The notes below the pieces were generated by a model that saw nothing but the letters and a program-made list of their open reading frames with translations, was not told where the DNA came from and searched no databases. Below are positions 12,601 through 27,600 of a stretch of DNA of 64,000 nt, piece by piece. The translations under genes and the position numbers were made by a program. Source of the stretch: Marthasterias glacialis (taxonomy: Eukaryota; Echinodermata; Asteroidea; Forcipulatida; Asteriidae); contig OU452223.1 of NCBI GenBank assembly GCA_911728455.2, positions 12,937,923-13,001,922 on the forward strand. Reading direction: 5' to 3'. Within the stretch, counting starts at the first letter, position 1. Every line of letters starts with the position of its first letter.

Positions 12601-15600
12601 AGTAAAGGATGGTCTTGACACGAGACCAGTCAAATATTCGAGGCCAGAAGGGTTCGAGACCAAGACCAAGACCAAGACCACATGGTATCGAGACCACCAA
12701 GAGCAGCAAAACCAGTCTCGAGACCTACAACACTGACTTATACAGCCTGCAAGTATCGAGTCCAGCTTTCTCCTGAAGACGATCTGAGCATTCTGATAGA
12801 AACGTTGACTTGTTTCATCACCAGTTCTTTTCAGAACCACAAGTCATAAGAGAGATTTATGTACGTGTTGCTACCACAAACCTTACTAGAAAAATACAGT
12901 TAAGGAACATCACTGATTAGTTCAATACATGTTAACTTATGAGCGCAGCGAGAGAAAAAAAAATTGTGATTTTGTTTTGACAAAGATGATAGCAATTAAT
13001 TTCTTCTTTTTTTTAAATTGTCACAATATTTTTCTCAGTGGGAGACTCAACACAATGTGCATGACAAATTGAAAGTGAGAAAAAAAATTGACTGGCGAAG
13101 AATGAAAACCTTTGTAAATTGCAACACTTCAAACTTACAAATCATGTTAAATTTAAAAATATTCTTACAAAACGACACTCAACGAAATGTAAAGGAATAA
13201 CTTGTTCTATCAGAAAGGGCTCTGGGTTCAATCTTTATAGTTTCCTTTTTTCCATTTTTGCTGTTTTAGTTGAAAAATATTCCAGTTCTTTATGACTATC
13301 TGAAATTTCATGTGATTTACTCCCCAAGTTTTTCTCCAGATATTTGCAATTAACGACTAATCTTTTTCGAGTTTTAGACACCAATTGTGTTTTTCTCCTC
13401 CAAAATAACCTGCTTGTTCACAATCAGAAAAGCCTTTCTCATCTAGGCCCGATTTCATGGCTCTCCTCACCGCCGAAATTCTGCGTTAATGGTCACCATT
13501 CTCCGCACGGTAGAGGCCAAATTTCTGTGCAAGCGAAGAATGCTTAGTAACGTGTTGTAAGCACGCGAACAACTAAAAATTCCTATATAACCTTCGAAGT
13601 GCAGAACTTTCTTCCTGAATTTTCACCGTATGCCGTGAAATTGGGCCCCGATTGTAAACCCTTCATGCAGCAAAGGAAGATTAGTGCATCTTTTTTTTCA
13701 TCCGCGGCAGGAGATTAGTTTCATATGGTATCCCAAGGCAAACTTAATACACTTGCATTGACAAGACTTGGTTCATCAAACACACGACCACTCATCAGGA
13801 CCTGCTAGCAAACTACAACCCCAATCCTACAAAAAGTGTAATTTATTCACGTATTTATCCAGCCACAGTTCTTCTGTACAAAATAAAGATGGATTCAATT
13901 GTAGCTTAACAGATGCATGTTCAAGAATTGGTAGAGCAAAAGGTAAAGCAAACTAACGTTTAACAGCATAATGATATATACATGTATGCTTCCATAAATG
14001 TTTTGGGGGGTTTTCCACAAAAAACTTGAGCCTTTTTTTTTGGATTAAATTTCCATAAATTGGTTTCTCAGGTTTAAACTCAAATTTTTGTACTCAACTT
14101 AAATTTCCTTTTGAAATCAACTTTGTTTAGTTGAATGAACTACATTTAGGGTGTGGAAAGGTCAAGTAAAATAAACTTTGACTTTTTCATACTTCATTTT
14201 ATTTTGTTTCGGTCCCCCCCCCCCTTTTTTTTCTTTTCTTTTCTTTTTAAATTGTTATTTCTTTCTTTCTTTTTTTTATATCGTTCTTATTTTTTTAGGG
14301 CTTGTAATTTGATAGCAGAGACTGATTTTCACTGACAAACATTCAAAGTGACATAAAAAGTTTACCTGTCTGAACCTCTGAAAGGGATAGGTGTCAAAAA
14401 ACAAAAGGTGAGAAAACATACAGCAAGATGATACAGTGAGGTCACGGTTCCATGGCAGTTTTACAATAGAAAATACTAACATGCGCTACTGCAGTTTCAA
14501 CAGTCTCGTTTCATAAAAATAGTTATCAAAATATATTTATAAAAATGTATAAGTACTTTGGATTTAACTTTTCTAACATACTTTTATAAAAAATTGTGTG
14601 TCTCTTTAGAAAATAAATGAATATTTTATTGCACGACGTAATGTAACTTCTTGTACCTTTCACAAGAATAAAGTTTCAATAAAACTGTGATAGATTACTG
14701 GCAAGACATGTTTTTTTCTTCTTCCCGCCCAAAAATTGCTAAAAGTACTTCAAAATGGGAGACTTTTGAAGACACTAGATGGTAGAAGACTTACCAGGTA
14801 CATCCATTGTTTTCGGAAATTTGCTCATGCTTAACTACGTAAACAATGACAATTTACCAGGTAAGTCTGCTGCCACCTATGTTCCAAAGACTCCCATTGT
14901 CCTAAATTTAACAATTTTTTTAAATTGTAACCATTGTTTTTTTCAGTAACAATGTGAACTTTTTTCATATGACCATAAAAGTGTAAGTTTCAAGGTCAAA
15001 TGTTGACAGTTTTTTGTGTTTTTCTATTCTTTTTAACTCTGAATGGAAATATCAATTTTGGTATTGATTTTTTTTAAATTTTTTTATGGTTTCCTACGTC
15101 AACTCCAAATCTTCAAAGGACTGTTTGTAGGAGAAAGAGTTACTAGCTGTAAGAGTTGATGACTGTTCTGCAAGGGCAGTGATGCATAACAAACAGGCAA
15201 AGCAGACGACAGCATCACCTCTGCCACAGTTCTACGTCTAAGCACTACCCATTCTGAAGCACTACTTTTTTCTAGGAATCTCTACCAGACTAAAACTCAA
15301 CCATAACAGTGCAAGGGCTGTTTCCATAGAGCTGCTCAACACACTGAATTTTAACATTTTGAAATGTTCCGATGAGGGGAGTTTTTCCGGATTGAATGAA
15401 ACCACTGTAAAGTTTTGTAGAAAAAAACGGTTGAACACTTTCTGCTGAGCAGAGGTTACCAGACAAAGAACATGTATGTGTCTTTTGGTTTCATTTAACT
15501 GGTATCTTGTTAATTTTCAAAGATTATAGTTAATGGGTTCCATTGAGCAGTTCTATGAAAAAAACTCAATTTTTTTCTCTTTTTTTTTAATAAAGGTAAG

Positions 15601-18600
15601 CACAATCCTCATGAAAGAGAACCACCACCGATTCTTCTATGCCACCATACTGTTAACTTCAATTGAATCCAGCGAGGAGTTTATCGAGTCAGCAGTGACA
15701 AATGAAGCTCCAAAGCTTTGAAAAAATTGCAAGCAATCCACCAGTTTGAACTCACAAGGAAAACCCAGCATGTGTGATTTATCTATCGCATCAGCCACAA
15801 ACCGGATATATATCAACTTAATGAAAACTATGGAACGTGCGACATCCCCATTCAATGGTAGGGTTTTGATGGATGGCATGTCAAAATGCTTATGTCCTCA
15901 CATCATTAACTACAAGAAGACCATATTATGCATTGTTCATCTGTGGGAAGGGGGGGGGCACTCTTGCACATATACATGTACAATAATGCGTGCAGTTAGA
16001 CAATTTCTGGTGGGAAGTCATTTCTGGAAAGTAATGAATACCGTTAACACTGATTTATAGCTTGCACTTTGACTGCAAATCGCCCCCACCCCTAGAATCC
16101 ATAACCGAGACGAGACACTGTTAACATGTGATGAGGTGATTGGCTTTGTTCTGGGTGGGAAACACTTCAGAGGCATTTTTCTGGTACACAATTTTTCTGG
16201 TACACAATTCTGTAAAGATCACGATGTACGTGGCCAGAATTCAGATTGCTGTTTTTATTGTTTCACACGGTGAAACTTGATTGGATGTGGGAAAACAGAA
16301 CATTAATTCAACAGTTAGTCAAGTTAGATTGACCACTGAGATCAGAATGCTGGTTTACCGAAATGATTTTCTTGAATGATTTTCTTTTTACTATCCCTAA
16401 CAAATTTCATCCATTCACGAAGATAATTCGGACAACCACATTGATGATGAATTATGATTAACAAATACATGAGTAGCTATGGAATTGTCCACTTGAATTT
16501 GACATGGAATTTTTTCTTATCCTGTATTTTCTACTTGGTATGGTATGGCCAACTCCAATAATACTAAGATTAAGTTCCATCTTTTTAACGTTTCAACACT
16601 ATTGTTTGATCCTTTTCCCTTCCTTCCCTACAACTCCCCTCCTTTTTTTCTCATTTCTGATCAACCATTTCACATGTTGGGTTTTTCTTGTGAGTCCTTA
16701 GCACGGCCTCTGAGACTAAAGCGCTGCCCGAACCAAGCACCAACACGTACCTTGAATCTCTTTCCCCACATCCTCCTCGGGGATTTGGCTTTCCCTTTCC
16801 CCTTTGCCCCTGGGCTTGATGCTGCTGCTGCGGCCATGGCCTCTTCTGCAGCCTCCTCGTCTGCCTCGTCTGAGGAGGTTGAGTTGTCCAGGTCCAGCGA
16901 CGCTGACAGTTTGGGATCAACGCTGAGCTTACGGACTGTAAAAGGAAAATGTTTAACAGAAAATCCTGAATGAAAGAGAGCATTCATTTTCTGAATATTA
17001 CTGATGAAAAAACGGGACAAAGTGACAGTCAAAAGATTAAACATACAAACAAAAACAAATAACAGTTTCATGCCGCGTGGTGGCCGAGCGGATAAGAACG
17101 CCGGACTCAAGCTCTGGTGTTTCTGATCGGTAGAGTGTGGGTTCCAGTTGTTGTGTCCTTAAGCAAGACACTTCACCATTATTGCTGCGTCCTTCGGATG
17201 GGACGTAAAGTCCCATGTGTTGTGTAATGCACGTTAAAAAAACAAAAAGTGCACTTATCGCAAAGAGAAGGGGTTCGCACAGTGTTCCTGGTTTGATCAG
17301 CTGCAGATTGCGCCACAGGGCCTTGTAAACCGTTACATGGTGCTATGTAAAGGAACAGATCTCATACTTAAAAATGTAACTCCGTATACCCTGCAGAAAA
17401 AAAACACCGAGTGCATTGACAAAGCGCTATATAAGAACTGTATATTGTTATTATTTAAGATTTTTAGACATTAACTTTTTTATAGCCCCCTTTTCAAACT
17501 ACAACCATTAGACAACTTCAAGGACAAACACTGACAAAACAGATATTCCTTCACTGTCCCCTTGTTGATAACAATACTACAAGATGGGCCATTACTACCC
17601 ACTACTCAAGAACTATTTTATAGGACGTGGTGAAGGTTCTTAAGACAACTGTATTTGTCATTTTTATATAAGCAAAGTGTGTTCCAGTTTCCTTTATTAA
17701 ATAACCCATATGCACAAGCACCATCGTAAATATACACCACAATGCATTTTGGGAAACCGAGTACAGCCAGAAAAGAAACCAAGTTGCCAAGATGAACGCC
17801 GTGCTCTAGTTTACATATAACTATGCCAGGTTTTACGCGTTGCGTACCGCACTGCTTCAAAATCAACCTGCCATGATGGTTGCTGATGCTGTTTGGACTC
17901 GGATTTCACCCAGAATCCATTGCGTGCCGATCTTTTCTGGTCATGCGCACTGGGACATGCATATGAGGAAAGTGGTAGATGCTGTGGCCTAAAATATTTA
18001 TTTAAAAATATTTACTCTTTAAGGGGGGAAAAAAAAATTCAGAATAGTTTGAACAAAAAATCTTTACAGAGAAAAAAGAGGGACTTACTTAATCTAGGTA
18101 GCTCCGCAGCAGTAGATTTCATTTTTGATAGATCTTCTAGCACAGATCCTGGTCTTGCAGTAGCTCCAGGTGTGTCCAATTCACCCTCTGCTGACATCTC
18201 GTCTTCCTTCGACGCTAAAGGGGCCCCTGTTGATTCCGGCACGCGATATTTAGCTGAGCGATCGACAGGCTCATCCAGGGAAGACACAGACTTTGCTTTG
18301 TTAGACTTCTTCTTCTTGTTTTTCTTACCGGTTGACTTGCGTTCCGCTTTGGGCGACTGGGTCTTACGAGTTGCATCCCGTCGACGCATGTCTCCCTTGA
18401 GTTTGCTGAGGCGCGATTTTCGCTCTTCAGATTTGGACTCCGACTGTGGAATGCCATCTGTGAACTGCGAGGGGCTGTGGTCGCTGAGCGGCGATTTTTC
18501 CCCCTGTGAGACAGAGAGATACTCGGACGACATTGCATTATCAGGAGTGAAGAACTGATCACTGCTGCCGCTTGTGGTGGTGACCAGCGGGGACTGAACC

Positions 18601-21600
18601 ATGCAAGTGATGCTCGAATCTCCAGGTATCTGCTTCCCCCCAGTGGTAGAGCCTGGGGTCGTCACATCTGCAAGGCTGGATCCAGAACTCGACAGCCCAG
18701 CAGTTTTCTGACGGAGCAACTTCTTTGCTATCTGTTTGTTTTCTGGGGTGACCTCGCCTTGGCCGTTTTCCTTCGACGGTATCTTTGGTAATTGCCGCTT
18801 GGGTGATTTCTTCGGGGAGCCTCCATCCTTCTTTTTACCGACCTTATCGCGGGCTGTGCCGCCTGAGTAAGTTCTTTCTCGTTTTTGAGACATAGACAAG
18901 GTGTCCATTTTGATTGAAGTGGGTCTTAGTGCTGCTGGAGGGGTGACATACTCAATGGGAGAATCTGGACGGGTATGAGTCTTTTTGTTCCTGTACACCA
19001 CACCATTGGTTGTGTTTGCATTCTGGTCGGGTGTTTGTCCCTCTTCAGCATCCTTAACTTTCATGCTGTCCAGTAAGGGCATCTCTTTGAAGGAGTCCGA
19101 GAATGATCGGGACATGACCAATCTGGGACCGCTGTCACGTTTATTGTACATTGGACGATACTTGGGTTTCTCTTTGGCTTTTGTAGAGGGGCTCTTGACT
19201 GCTTCCCCTATCTCAGGTGATTCTGGCGACGGTTTGACTTCTGGCGTAGATGGGATTTTGGGTGTGCGTAACTCAACAAGCTCTGCTGGTTCCACGTTTT
19301 CCCAATGCAGTGTTTTCACATCATCTGCTTTAGTGTTTTCCTCCATAAAAACCTCGACTTCCGACAGTGCAAGATCCGATTCTATAGGTGGTAGAACTTT
19401 AAAATCGTTATCCTTGTAACCCGAGGTGACTGAGAGATCCAAATCAATGTCATCTACCGCTGCTTCCGCCTCCGATGTTACCACTTCGGCGGCTCCCAGA
19501 GCAAGATCTGACCCCCAAATTTCTTCAATGTCTAAATCAGCATCGGGGGCAATTTCTTCGGGGTTCAGCGTGAGATCTATGCCGTCATCAACAGCTGGGT
19601 CACTCTTACGGGGGTCAACCTCGGCCGACTTCACAGTCAAATCTAATTCCATGACTTCTTCCTCTGGAATAATCCTGGAAGAATCAACCATGTCCATTGG
19701 GTTGGAGTCCACACGACTTCTTAAGCTGTCCGTGGTGACAGAACACACAGAAATCGAGGAGAAGGAACCACTCGGCGTGGAAATTGTAAAACTTGAGTCT
19801 GAAACCCCGGATGCTGTACGCACCCGGCTGTCTCTGTACCCATCATCCACATCATCAAAGATGTGGTCTTTGCTTTTGAAGTCTTTCTTACTGGGTATAA
19901 CTGACTCACAAGTCCTCTCTGGAAGTGTTTTGGATGCTGTCTCCTCTGTTAGACATTGTTGATTCTCTTTGAGTTCCTCAGTTTCAGGGGTAACCGACTG
20001 TATTACTACTTCAGCAGCTTCATCCTCAGATTCTTTACGCTTGACGGCATCGGCAAGATCACTTGTGACTCCTGTTGGTGCATCACTCGGTGGCTCTTCC
20101 AAATCCATCTCAAAGACTTCCTCCGATGACATGTAATCATCTTCCTGAACATCCTCGGCATCCTTGTAACTGTCATCCTCCTCGCTACTTATCTCACCTC
20201 CCGAGCTTCCATCTTCCGGGTCCAAATTAAGAATTGTCGCAACTTTCTCATCGTCTGTCAACCCTTGGAAGCTTCGCCCCTCTAAGTTGTCTTTAGGTAT
20301 GGCGGGTGTCCCTGCCTCCTCTTCAAAATCAGCATACTGTTGAGCAAGAGCATCCAAGTTGAATTTGAGCTTGCTGTTTCTTTTTTCGAGCACTGCTACT
20401 CTTTTTGTTTCTTCCGCCTCTTCTTGTAACCTCCTGGCTTCTTCCTCGGCCTGCCTCTGCTCTTCCTCTTTCCTCTTCATCTCCTCCTCGGCTTGCCTGG
20501 CTTCCTCCGCCTTCCGTGCCTCTTCCTCAGCTTTGAGCTTCTCAGCCAGGATCTCTTCAGGCGGCCTCCATGGTGGGATCTCTGGAGCCTTCATGTTATT
20601 GAGCCACTGTTGCTTAAGACTGACCACCTTGTTGATGTGATTGTAGCGAGGCTGCTCTTCCTCGGCAACCTCCATCACCTCCTCTTCTTCATCATCCTCT
20701 TCGCTGTCTTCATCGCTGTCTTCATCACTGTCTTCCTCATCACCATCTTCATTATCATCAGAATCGGATTCAAACTCAGAACCTAATTAGTAGATTTGAA
20801 AGAAAAAAAAAACATGACAGTCATATTAGTCATTAACTGTAATTTTAGTGTTTATTATTTATGGAGGCAATTCTTGATCAAGTTTTCAAAGACATGTTCT
20901 GCCTGTTGATCATGCAAATGGGTCCCTAAATGTTTAAATGAAAAAATTCAATCATCAACATTTAAAAGAATTTCTGTATGTAACAGTTCTGGTCAATTGT
21001 ACAAGTTCACTGCAAAAGTTACATTTCTTTGAAAAATCTTTCAGCATACTCAAAAACAAAACTGTTGATACAATTTGTTTTACATTTTTTATTATGACTT
21101 ACTGTATTCTTCTTCATCTGAATCATCTTCATCCGAATCCTCATCTTCATCTTCCTCCTCCTCCTCATCCTCACTTGCATCCTCCTGTACACCCTCCTCA
21201 CCCACTACATCCTTCATGGAAGCAGTCCTCGCTTCCGAAGACTCCATCTCACTATCTGACGACCTACAAATTGCGGGGGGAAAAATCACAAAAGTGTCAC
21301 ACTGTGAAATGTATACTGTCTGAAGTTACCAGGACATTGTTTCGGATAAAAACAAGGAAGATATTTGACTGCTATTTATGAAATAGTGGTTGAATATTTA
21401 CTTCCAAATCTAATAGACAATGGTGAGTTTAGCCTAATTGACTAAAAGGAATCGACACTCCAGGTAGTGTAAATTATTTGACGCTCAATTCCAATGATAC
21501 TGTGAATATGGTCATTATTATTTTTTTTTTTATCATATTTGTAATGAAACCAAGGGACCCTCAAAAGTGACTTGCACTGTGACCTGTAGGCGTGAAGATA

Positions 21601-24600
21601 CCTGTGTAGAGAAGATGTTGAAGAAACGTCAGTTTTAGATGTGGAACGAAAAACCCCAAGTAGGGAAAACCCACGCAATCAGGTAGGGAATTAAAACCAA
21701 ATCCACATGCAAGGCTTCGGTCCAGGATTCGAACTGGGGTCTACAGAGGTGACAGGCAGGGAAGAAACCATTGAGCCAATCTGAATAAAGAGTCAGCATG
21801 AGATCATTCACTGTATTGTGAATTGCCAACATTCAACCATTGGTTTAGCAGTTGGCCTCCATCTGAAACAAACATTGCATAAATACACGCCTATAAAAGT
21901 ACTCACTCATCTTCATCCTCTTCCCCAGAGGTTTGTAAGGAGGTACCAAGGTTGTATTTGGCTATCTCCTCCTCAGTCACTTCAACAGTACCAGCAGCTA
22001 TGCTTGCCCTCATGTTCTCCAGCTCTGTTAAAATGACAGGGAATACGTTAACCTCTCCCCAAAGTTTCTCTCGTACTTTATGAACCAGGATCCGATTTCA
22101 TGTCCGTAAAAATGTTAAGCAAATAGCTAAGCTAACAAAATTGGAAACTAGTCGCAAATAAAGCCCCCTCCGATTGATGGCTACGGCAGTGGCTATGTCC
22201 AGGTAGCCAGTAGCCATAGCCGCAGCCAAAGTCATTTGATTCGGACGTGGCCTTACTATCAAAGCACGGATGTCAACCTGTTTATGAATTGCATAACTCT
22301 TAGCGCTTTTCACAAGGAACAGGTTTCTAAGGGAAATATGGGTTTGCCTATTCACATTTGAATTGCTAACTCTTAGAAGTTCCAGGAAAAATATTTTTTT
22401 TTCCCGGAGGAAGAATCCCTGCTTATATGTTTACTGTACGGTAAAGCACAATAACCCCTGGTTAAACATACAGAATTGTACCATTTCTTAAAGGAATTGA
22501 AGCAAATTGTGGCACAAATACAAGACGGTAGTGGGGTTCAAATTCACCTGGAGCTTCCTGCGTTTTCAACTTTGTATTCTGAAAGGTGTTTTAGAGTAAT
22601 GAGCAGGTGTATGACTTTGGGGCCCTTTGTCAGGGCTACCGACTCACCGATGCGTTCCGGGGTTGCCCGGTAGCGTTTCTGAGTAGGCTCTGATAAGAGG
22701 GTTGTGTCGCTTGGAGGTGTTGTTACAGGTAAAGCCTTGTCTTCAGGGATGGTGGTGATGACGGATGGTGCAGGGGTCGTGGGCTAGAATTTTAGAATGA
22801 AAAACAATCTTTGCTTGGTAGATTGGATTGATAATCAAATAGTAAGCAAGATCAGTAACATTCTCCAGCAAGTTGACTAATCATTCAAAATCATTCAACT
22901 GCACGGGTTGTATATGGTGACGTAAAGCCCAGTTTATACTTCACGTGAATGTGAAGGCAAAGCCAATTTGGCATCACAACTTCATAACGAACAATTCTCT
23001 TCAGTTGCCCTGTGTTGAACTTTTTGCGAAATTCGCTTCGCGTTCACATTCACGTGAAGTATGAACCGGGCGTAACTGTGAACAGAACTGTGTACTGCAA
23101 AAAAAAATCGGAAATCAGAAGAAGAACATCATGCCTGTTGAACGTTATTTTTATATCAAAATTGTGTCATTTCAAAATTTCATAAATAAGAAAATACGAA
23201 AAGTTACCTCTGGTGCCAAAGATCGTTTTCTGTTCGCGTTGGGCATATTATTACTTATTGATGACGGATAATGGATTCTGCAGTAAAACTTTCCTGCTCA
23301 TAGAAAAACAAAAACATCACGCTTAAAAGATCAACAAAATGATATACAGTCCCCAAGACTTGATTAGAAACTACTGTTCAATATGTGAATGTAACCGCAA
23401 TTAAATACAGACAAGAAATGAAGTACGAATCATCTGCAAACTGTAGGTAAGATTTGGACAGGCCTACGCACTGTTGTGGGGACTTATATACAATGGAACA
23501 AAGGTCCCCACGTTTTTCTTTGTCAAACCCTGTCCCCACAACTGAGTGAGTCTTTAGAAAAGGGAATAATAGAAAAATAATGAGTCCCCACAACTGGGTG
23601 TTAAAAAGAATTGGTGCGTAGACTTGGATATTTCTACATTATTTAAAAGCATGTTGTACTATTTACTCAGTAATGGATTGTAATTTTGGTGTCTTTCTGT
23701 CTTATATTTTCTGTATTTTTCTTCTTTTCAACTACTGCTTACTTTTCCCTAATTCAGCCCCTGGCTGCCATGGAAAATGTTTTGAAGTAATAATATTCCA
23801 TGAATATATTTATATAATGTATGTAAACTTCTATGGTTGCCTTGCTAGTTTAGATTTTCACATGGGTAGGGTTAGAGGAAATTCGTCTCCTAAAAAGATC
23901 CTGACATTACCGATGCCAGTAGGGTTAGGCTTATGGAATAAGAGACTGTTAGTTTTCTGTTGGTGTGACAGGCATATCCCCATGCTGTGGTTTTGGTACT
24001 GGCCTTGTGACCAGTCTTTTATCTTTATCCTTTTCTTCCATTCTCTGTATTTATGCGTTTTAGATAATTTTTTATGTAGAGGGCCCATTTCATAAAATTT
24101 CAATTAATATAAGTTATTATTATCAGTGTTGAACCTCACGTCAGTTCATTTTTAGCGGGGAGTGGGTTTTTACCTTTAACTTTGCCCTCCATATCTCTTG
24201 CGAATGCGTAGTTGCCGATATGAAGCATGGTCTCGCAGTGCTGACAACGGAAACAATCTCTATGGAAGAACAGCCCTTCAACACTCAATCTCTCCATGAC
24301 GTAAACACGCTTCCCGCAGAAGAAACACGTGTCACTGTGCTGCGTTTTGACCGGTTCAAAAGCTTTCAATTTCTGATGAAAAAAAAAACCAAGAAATGAA
24401 AGTACTCCAAAGAAACTTCCGAGAAACAATTGGAAGCAGGCGCAATGGCAGGAGAGAGCTCATGAAACCTCCAAGCAGAAATTATTGCCCTTTGAAATAC
24501 TGAAATACAGATTTACAATTCCCTCACGAAGGATTTGCAAGTCAAAAAATGAGGACAAACTATCATTACCCCCTCTAAGAACAAATAGAAATGCCTGAAA

Positions 24601-27600
24601 TTTGAAGTTTTCCTGTTGATTAAGTCATAGCATCATATGTGTACAAAATGGTCGCATGCTTAGGGTTTTTGCTACTTCCAACTCCGATTCTCCCTGATGC
24701 TTGGATGAAAATTTACAAAAATTCCTCTGTTTCACCATTCAAAGGCAACTAGTAAAAAGAAAATTGAACATTGAGATTTTATGAAACGTACGTGAGAGAC
24801 TAATCCAGAACTAATCCGAGGTTTTTTGAGTAAATGCTGAAAGACAAACTGCTCAAGGCATATCCGGTGGGATAGATCGATGGAACCAAACAGTGTACAA
24901 GACTTGCTTTTTGATGGAATTATGAAGAAGAAAAAAAATTAATAATTTTACCGGTCTATTCACAGGTCGGTTGTCATCGGTTACCGTTAAACCGGCAATC
25001 GAGCGGAATTGTGCCGTTAGTTGCTCGGCCAATCCGCTGACTCGATTTGTACCGGTAGGAAGCTCTGATTGGTTGTAGGCTTTGTCGGCCGCTCTCTCAT
25101 TGGCACGGTCGATAATTCTCTCTTTCAGGCGTGCCTCGATATTTGCAGCTCGTAGATTCTTCAATGCCTGTTCCTAAAAACACAGGCAAGAAAAAAAGGG
25201 AGAAGTTGAAGAGATTTATCTTTTATTAAAAAAAACCTGTATTCCAAATTAACAAAATTTCAAAGAAATGAAGAGGTTATTGTTTTCAAAATGCAAGAAA
25301 TGAATTTCATCCAGAAAAAAAATTTCCATGGTAATCCTGAAGTAGAAGTTCACTCCGATCCATAACCCAACCCTACGCATTGAGACCCACCCACTGTGCA
25401 TGCGTCCCATTTGCACTAACGTGGTTGTTGGACTTTTGTCGGACTTTCGGTTGCGCAATCATGTAGCCTGTGATTGGTCAATACAGCAAAGGGGAGGGGG
25501 GGGGGCTTAATGGATCGGTCTATTATTGAAGGGCCATTGGAACAATATCATAAGCTATTTAGCACAATAAATCTTGCTTAGCACAGTCAACCTGCCAAAA
25601 TGTTGTGTGATAGATATAATTTGTGAATGGTTTCCCTGGCAAGTTTTGTGCAGCAGATACCTTTTAGAACTAAGCCTAGATCTAGCTACTTCAATCAGTC
25701 ATTTGAATTAGGTGTGAGAATCTACGTCAAAACCGGGCACTTCCTGAAAAAAATTCAAAACTGGGTTCATTTGCTCATCAAATACATGGGAATAAGAAGT
25801 TTCAAAATAACGCGTAAATACGGCCTGTAGAGTGAAGTATTTCTTATCATGGAATGTTTAAGATATCACATCATAACTTAATAAAATTTACACTGTGTTT
25901 GAGAACTGCCTGATTCGGGCACACAATGCTAATGTTGCAATCCATCCATTTCAAGACCTTCCGAAACAACCCACAGCGACTTACCGGAGACTCTCTTGTT
26001 TTTGCCCTCTTAGCAGTGACCGGACTCTTCAAGCCCTCTTCGTTCTCCTTGTTACCATGATGAGACTTCTTGTGTCGAATCTTGTTGGAGATTCTTGAGA
26101 GGAAGGACGCCTTGGTGACGGGTGACTTGGCCAAATGTGGAGCCTCCTCAATTGTAGACAGATTAACTACACACACAAAATGATTATAATTTTATCAATC
26201 CATAACAACAAAACAAAGTATACACTATGTCATATACACTACGTCAGCGCGCATATGTACCAATCAGCATGGAGGATTCACAGTGTGTGCACGTTAAGAG
26301 CTGCTCGGATTAGTCTATAAAAGACCAAACGTTTTCCCACTCCCACCGTCCTCTTCCAATCCTCCCTCGTACCTTTCAACGGTGGAGGCAGCTCATCTTT
26401 GAAGAGGTCATAGAATCTTGAGATATAAGCGACCATGGTCAGTTTGTCTGGTGACTCCATCTCGGACATCTCCTTCCCTGTCATCGTTGGACTGATGCCA
26501 AACTCACGCTCGGCCAGATCAAAGGCAAGCTGGTTATTCTGAACGGTGTCTTCCTCTCGTAATGACTTAAAGTCTCTGGTGAAGGGAAACAAAAAAAGGT
26601 TATAGAATTCAGCAAAATTCAAACATTTTAAACTAAGACAAAAAACAAACAAGCTTTTATCCCACTGAGTTAAGAATTACTGACATTTCTTTTCAGAAGT
26701 TATTTTCCCTTGCAACATTTAAAGCCCCGGCTCAACATTGGTAAACTGACTGTAAATGCTTCCATTCTTTGCACAAATCAAGATATTTGTAATAAAACCA
26801 ACCTGTGAAAATGTAGCTCATTTCATTCTATCATTTGCTAGAATACAGAAAAAATGCATTCAGCGTTTTTGTACGCATTCATATAGGCAGAGTTTTCGTC
26901 TCACTTAGACGAAAAGTAATTTGGATCTTATTTTATGTATTTTTTTAAAAACAATATCACTTCAGCCAGAAATACTTCAAGGAAAGTTTTCTACCATCAT
27001 TATCTTTATACCATGTCAGGTATATGTAAATCTGTGAATTTTTATGGTTATTCTTCTTAACCAATGTTGAGCTGGGGCATGACATGAATAGTCTGTGGTA
27101 CACCCTGGCTTGCCTGACACCCCCAGGCGATCTCAGTAGAAAAGCAGTAGTCTTGGGTTAGACTGCTCTTTTTTAAGAAGGAATCAGAAAGTGTTGATTA
27201 TAACAGATGATTATAAAGAGAACTTAATTAAGGTCCTTTGTCACCACAAGAGGGGGCTGCAACTCACATAAGGTGTGGTCTGTAACGGTGAATAATGGCA
27301 CACAGGGCCAAGCCAGACCGCCATGCCGAGGTCATGTTGTCTATGTGGACATTCTTGTAGGTGTCGGTGACGCGTTGGCACCACATTAACAGCTTACTAC
27401 TCCTCACTATTGACCCTGTAACAAAAGGTCAAACGAAAGCATTAATCTTGGTCTGGTGCCCCGAAGGCAAGTGTGATATCACAGCATAGGTTGAACAACT
27501 AATTCAATGCACCAGTCTAGTTTTCATTACACCTCTGTTTGTTTACATTTCTTTACTTTTAGCCTTTGAGAAAGACTCTGCTAGGGTTGAAACGTGAGGC

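Larger units (their letters stand above)
4610..16750 (-). other. MICAL intron before the bMERB exons (about 12.1 kb)
   Basis: Holds a 118-bp tandem repeat, a 40-bp G-rich minisatellite, a 55-bp minisatellite, several MITE-like elements and the two candidate 33-nt microexons. The stretch 14900-16700 shows nothing I can name beyond a short duplication at 16180. Confidence 0.6.

Noticed and set aside
17893..18558. Plus-strand frame of 221 codons
   Set aside because: Antisense shadow of MICAL exon 19, with low-complexity Ser/Leu content mirrored from the coding strand.
18985..19962. Two long plus-strand frames (144 and 178 codons)
   Set aside because: Antisense of the same large exon; the minus frame has homology-consistent neighbours and proper splice sites.
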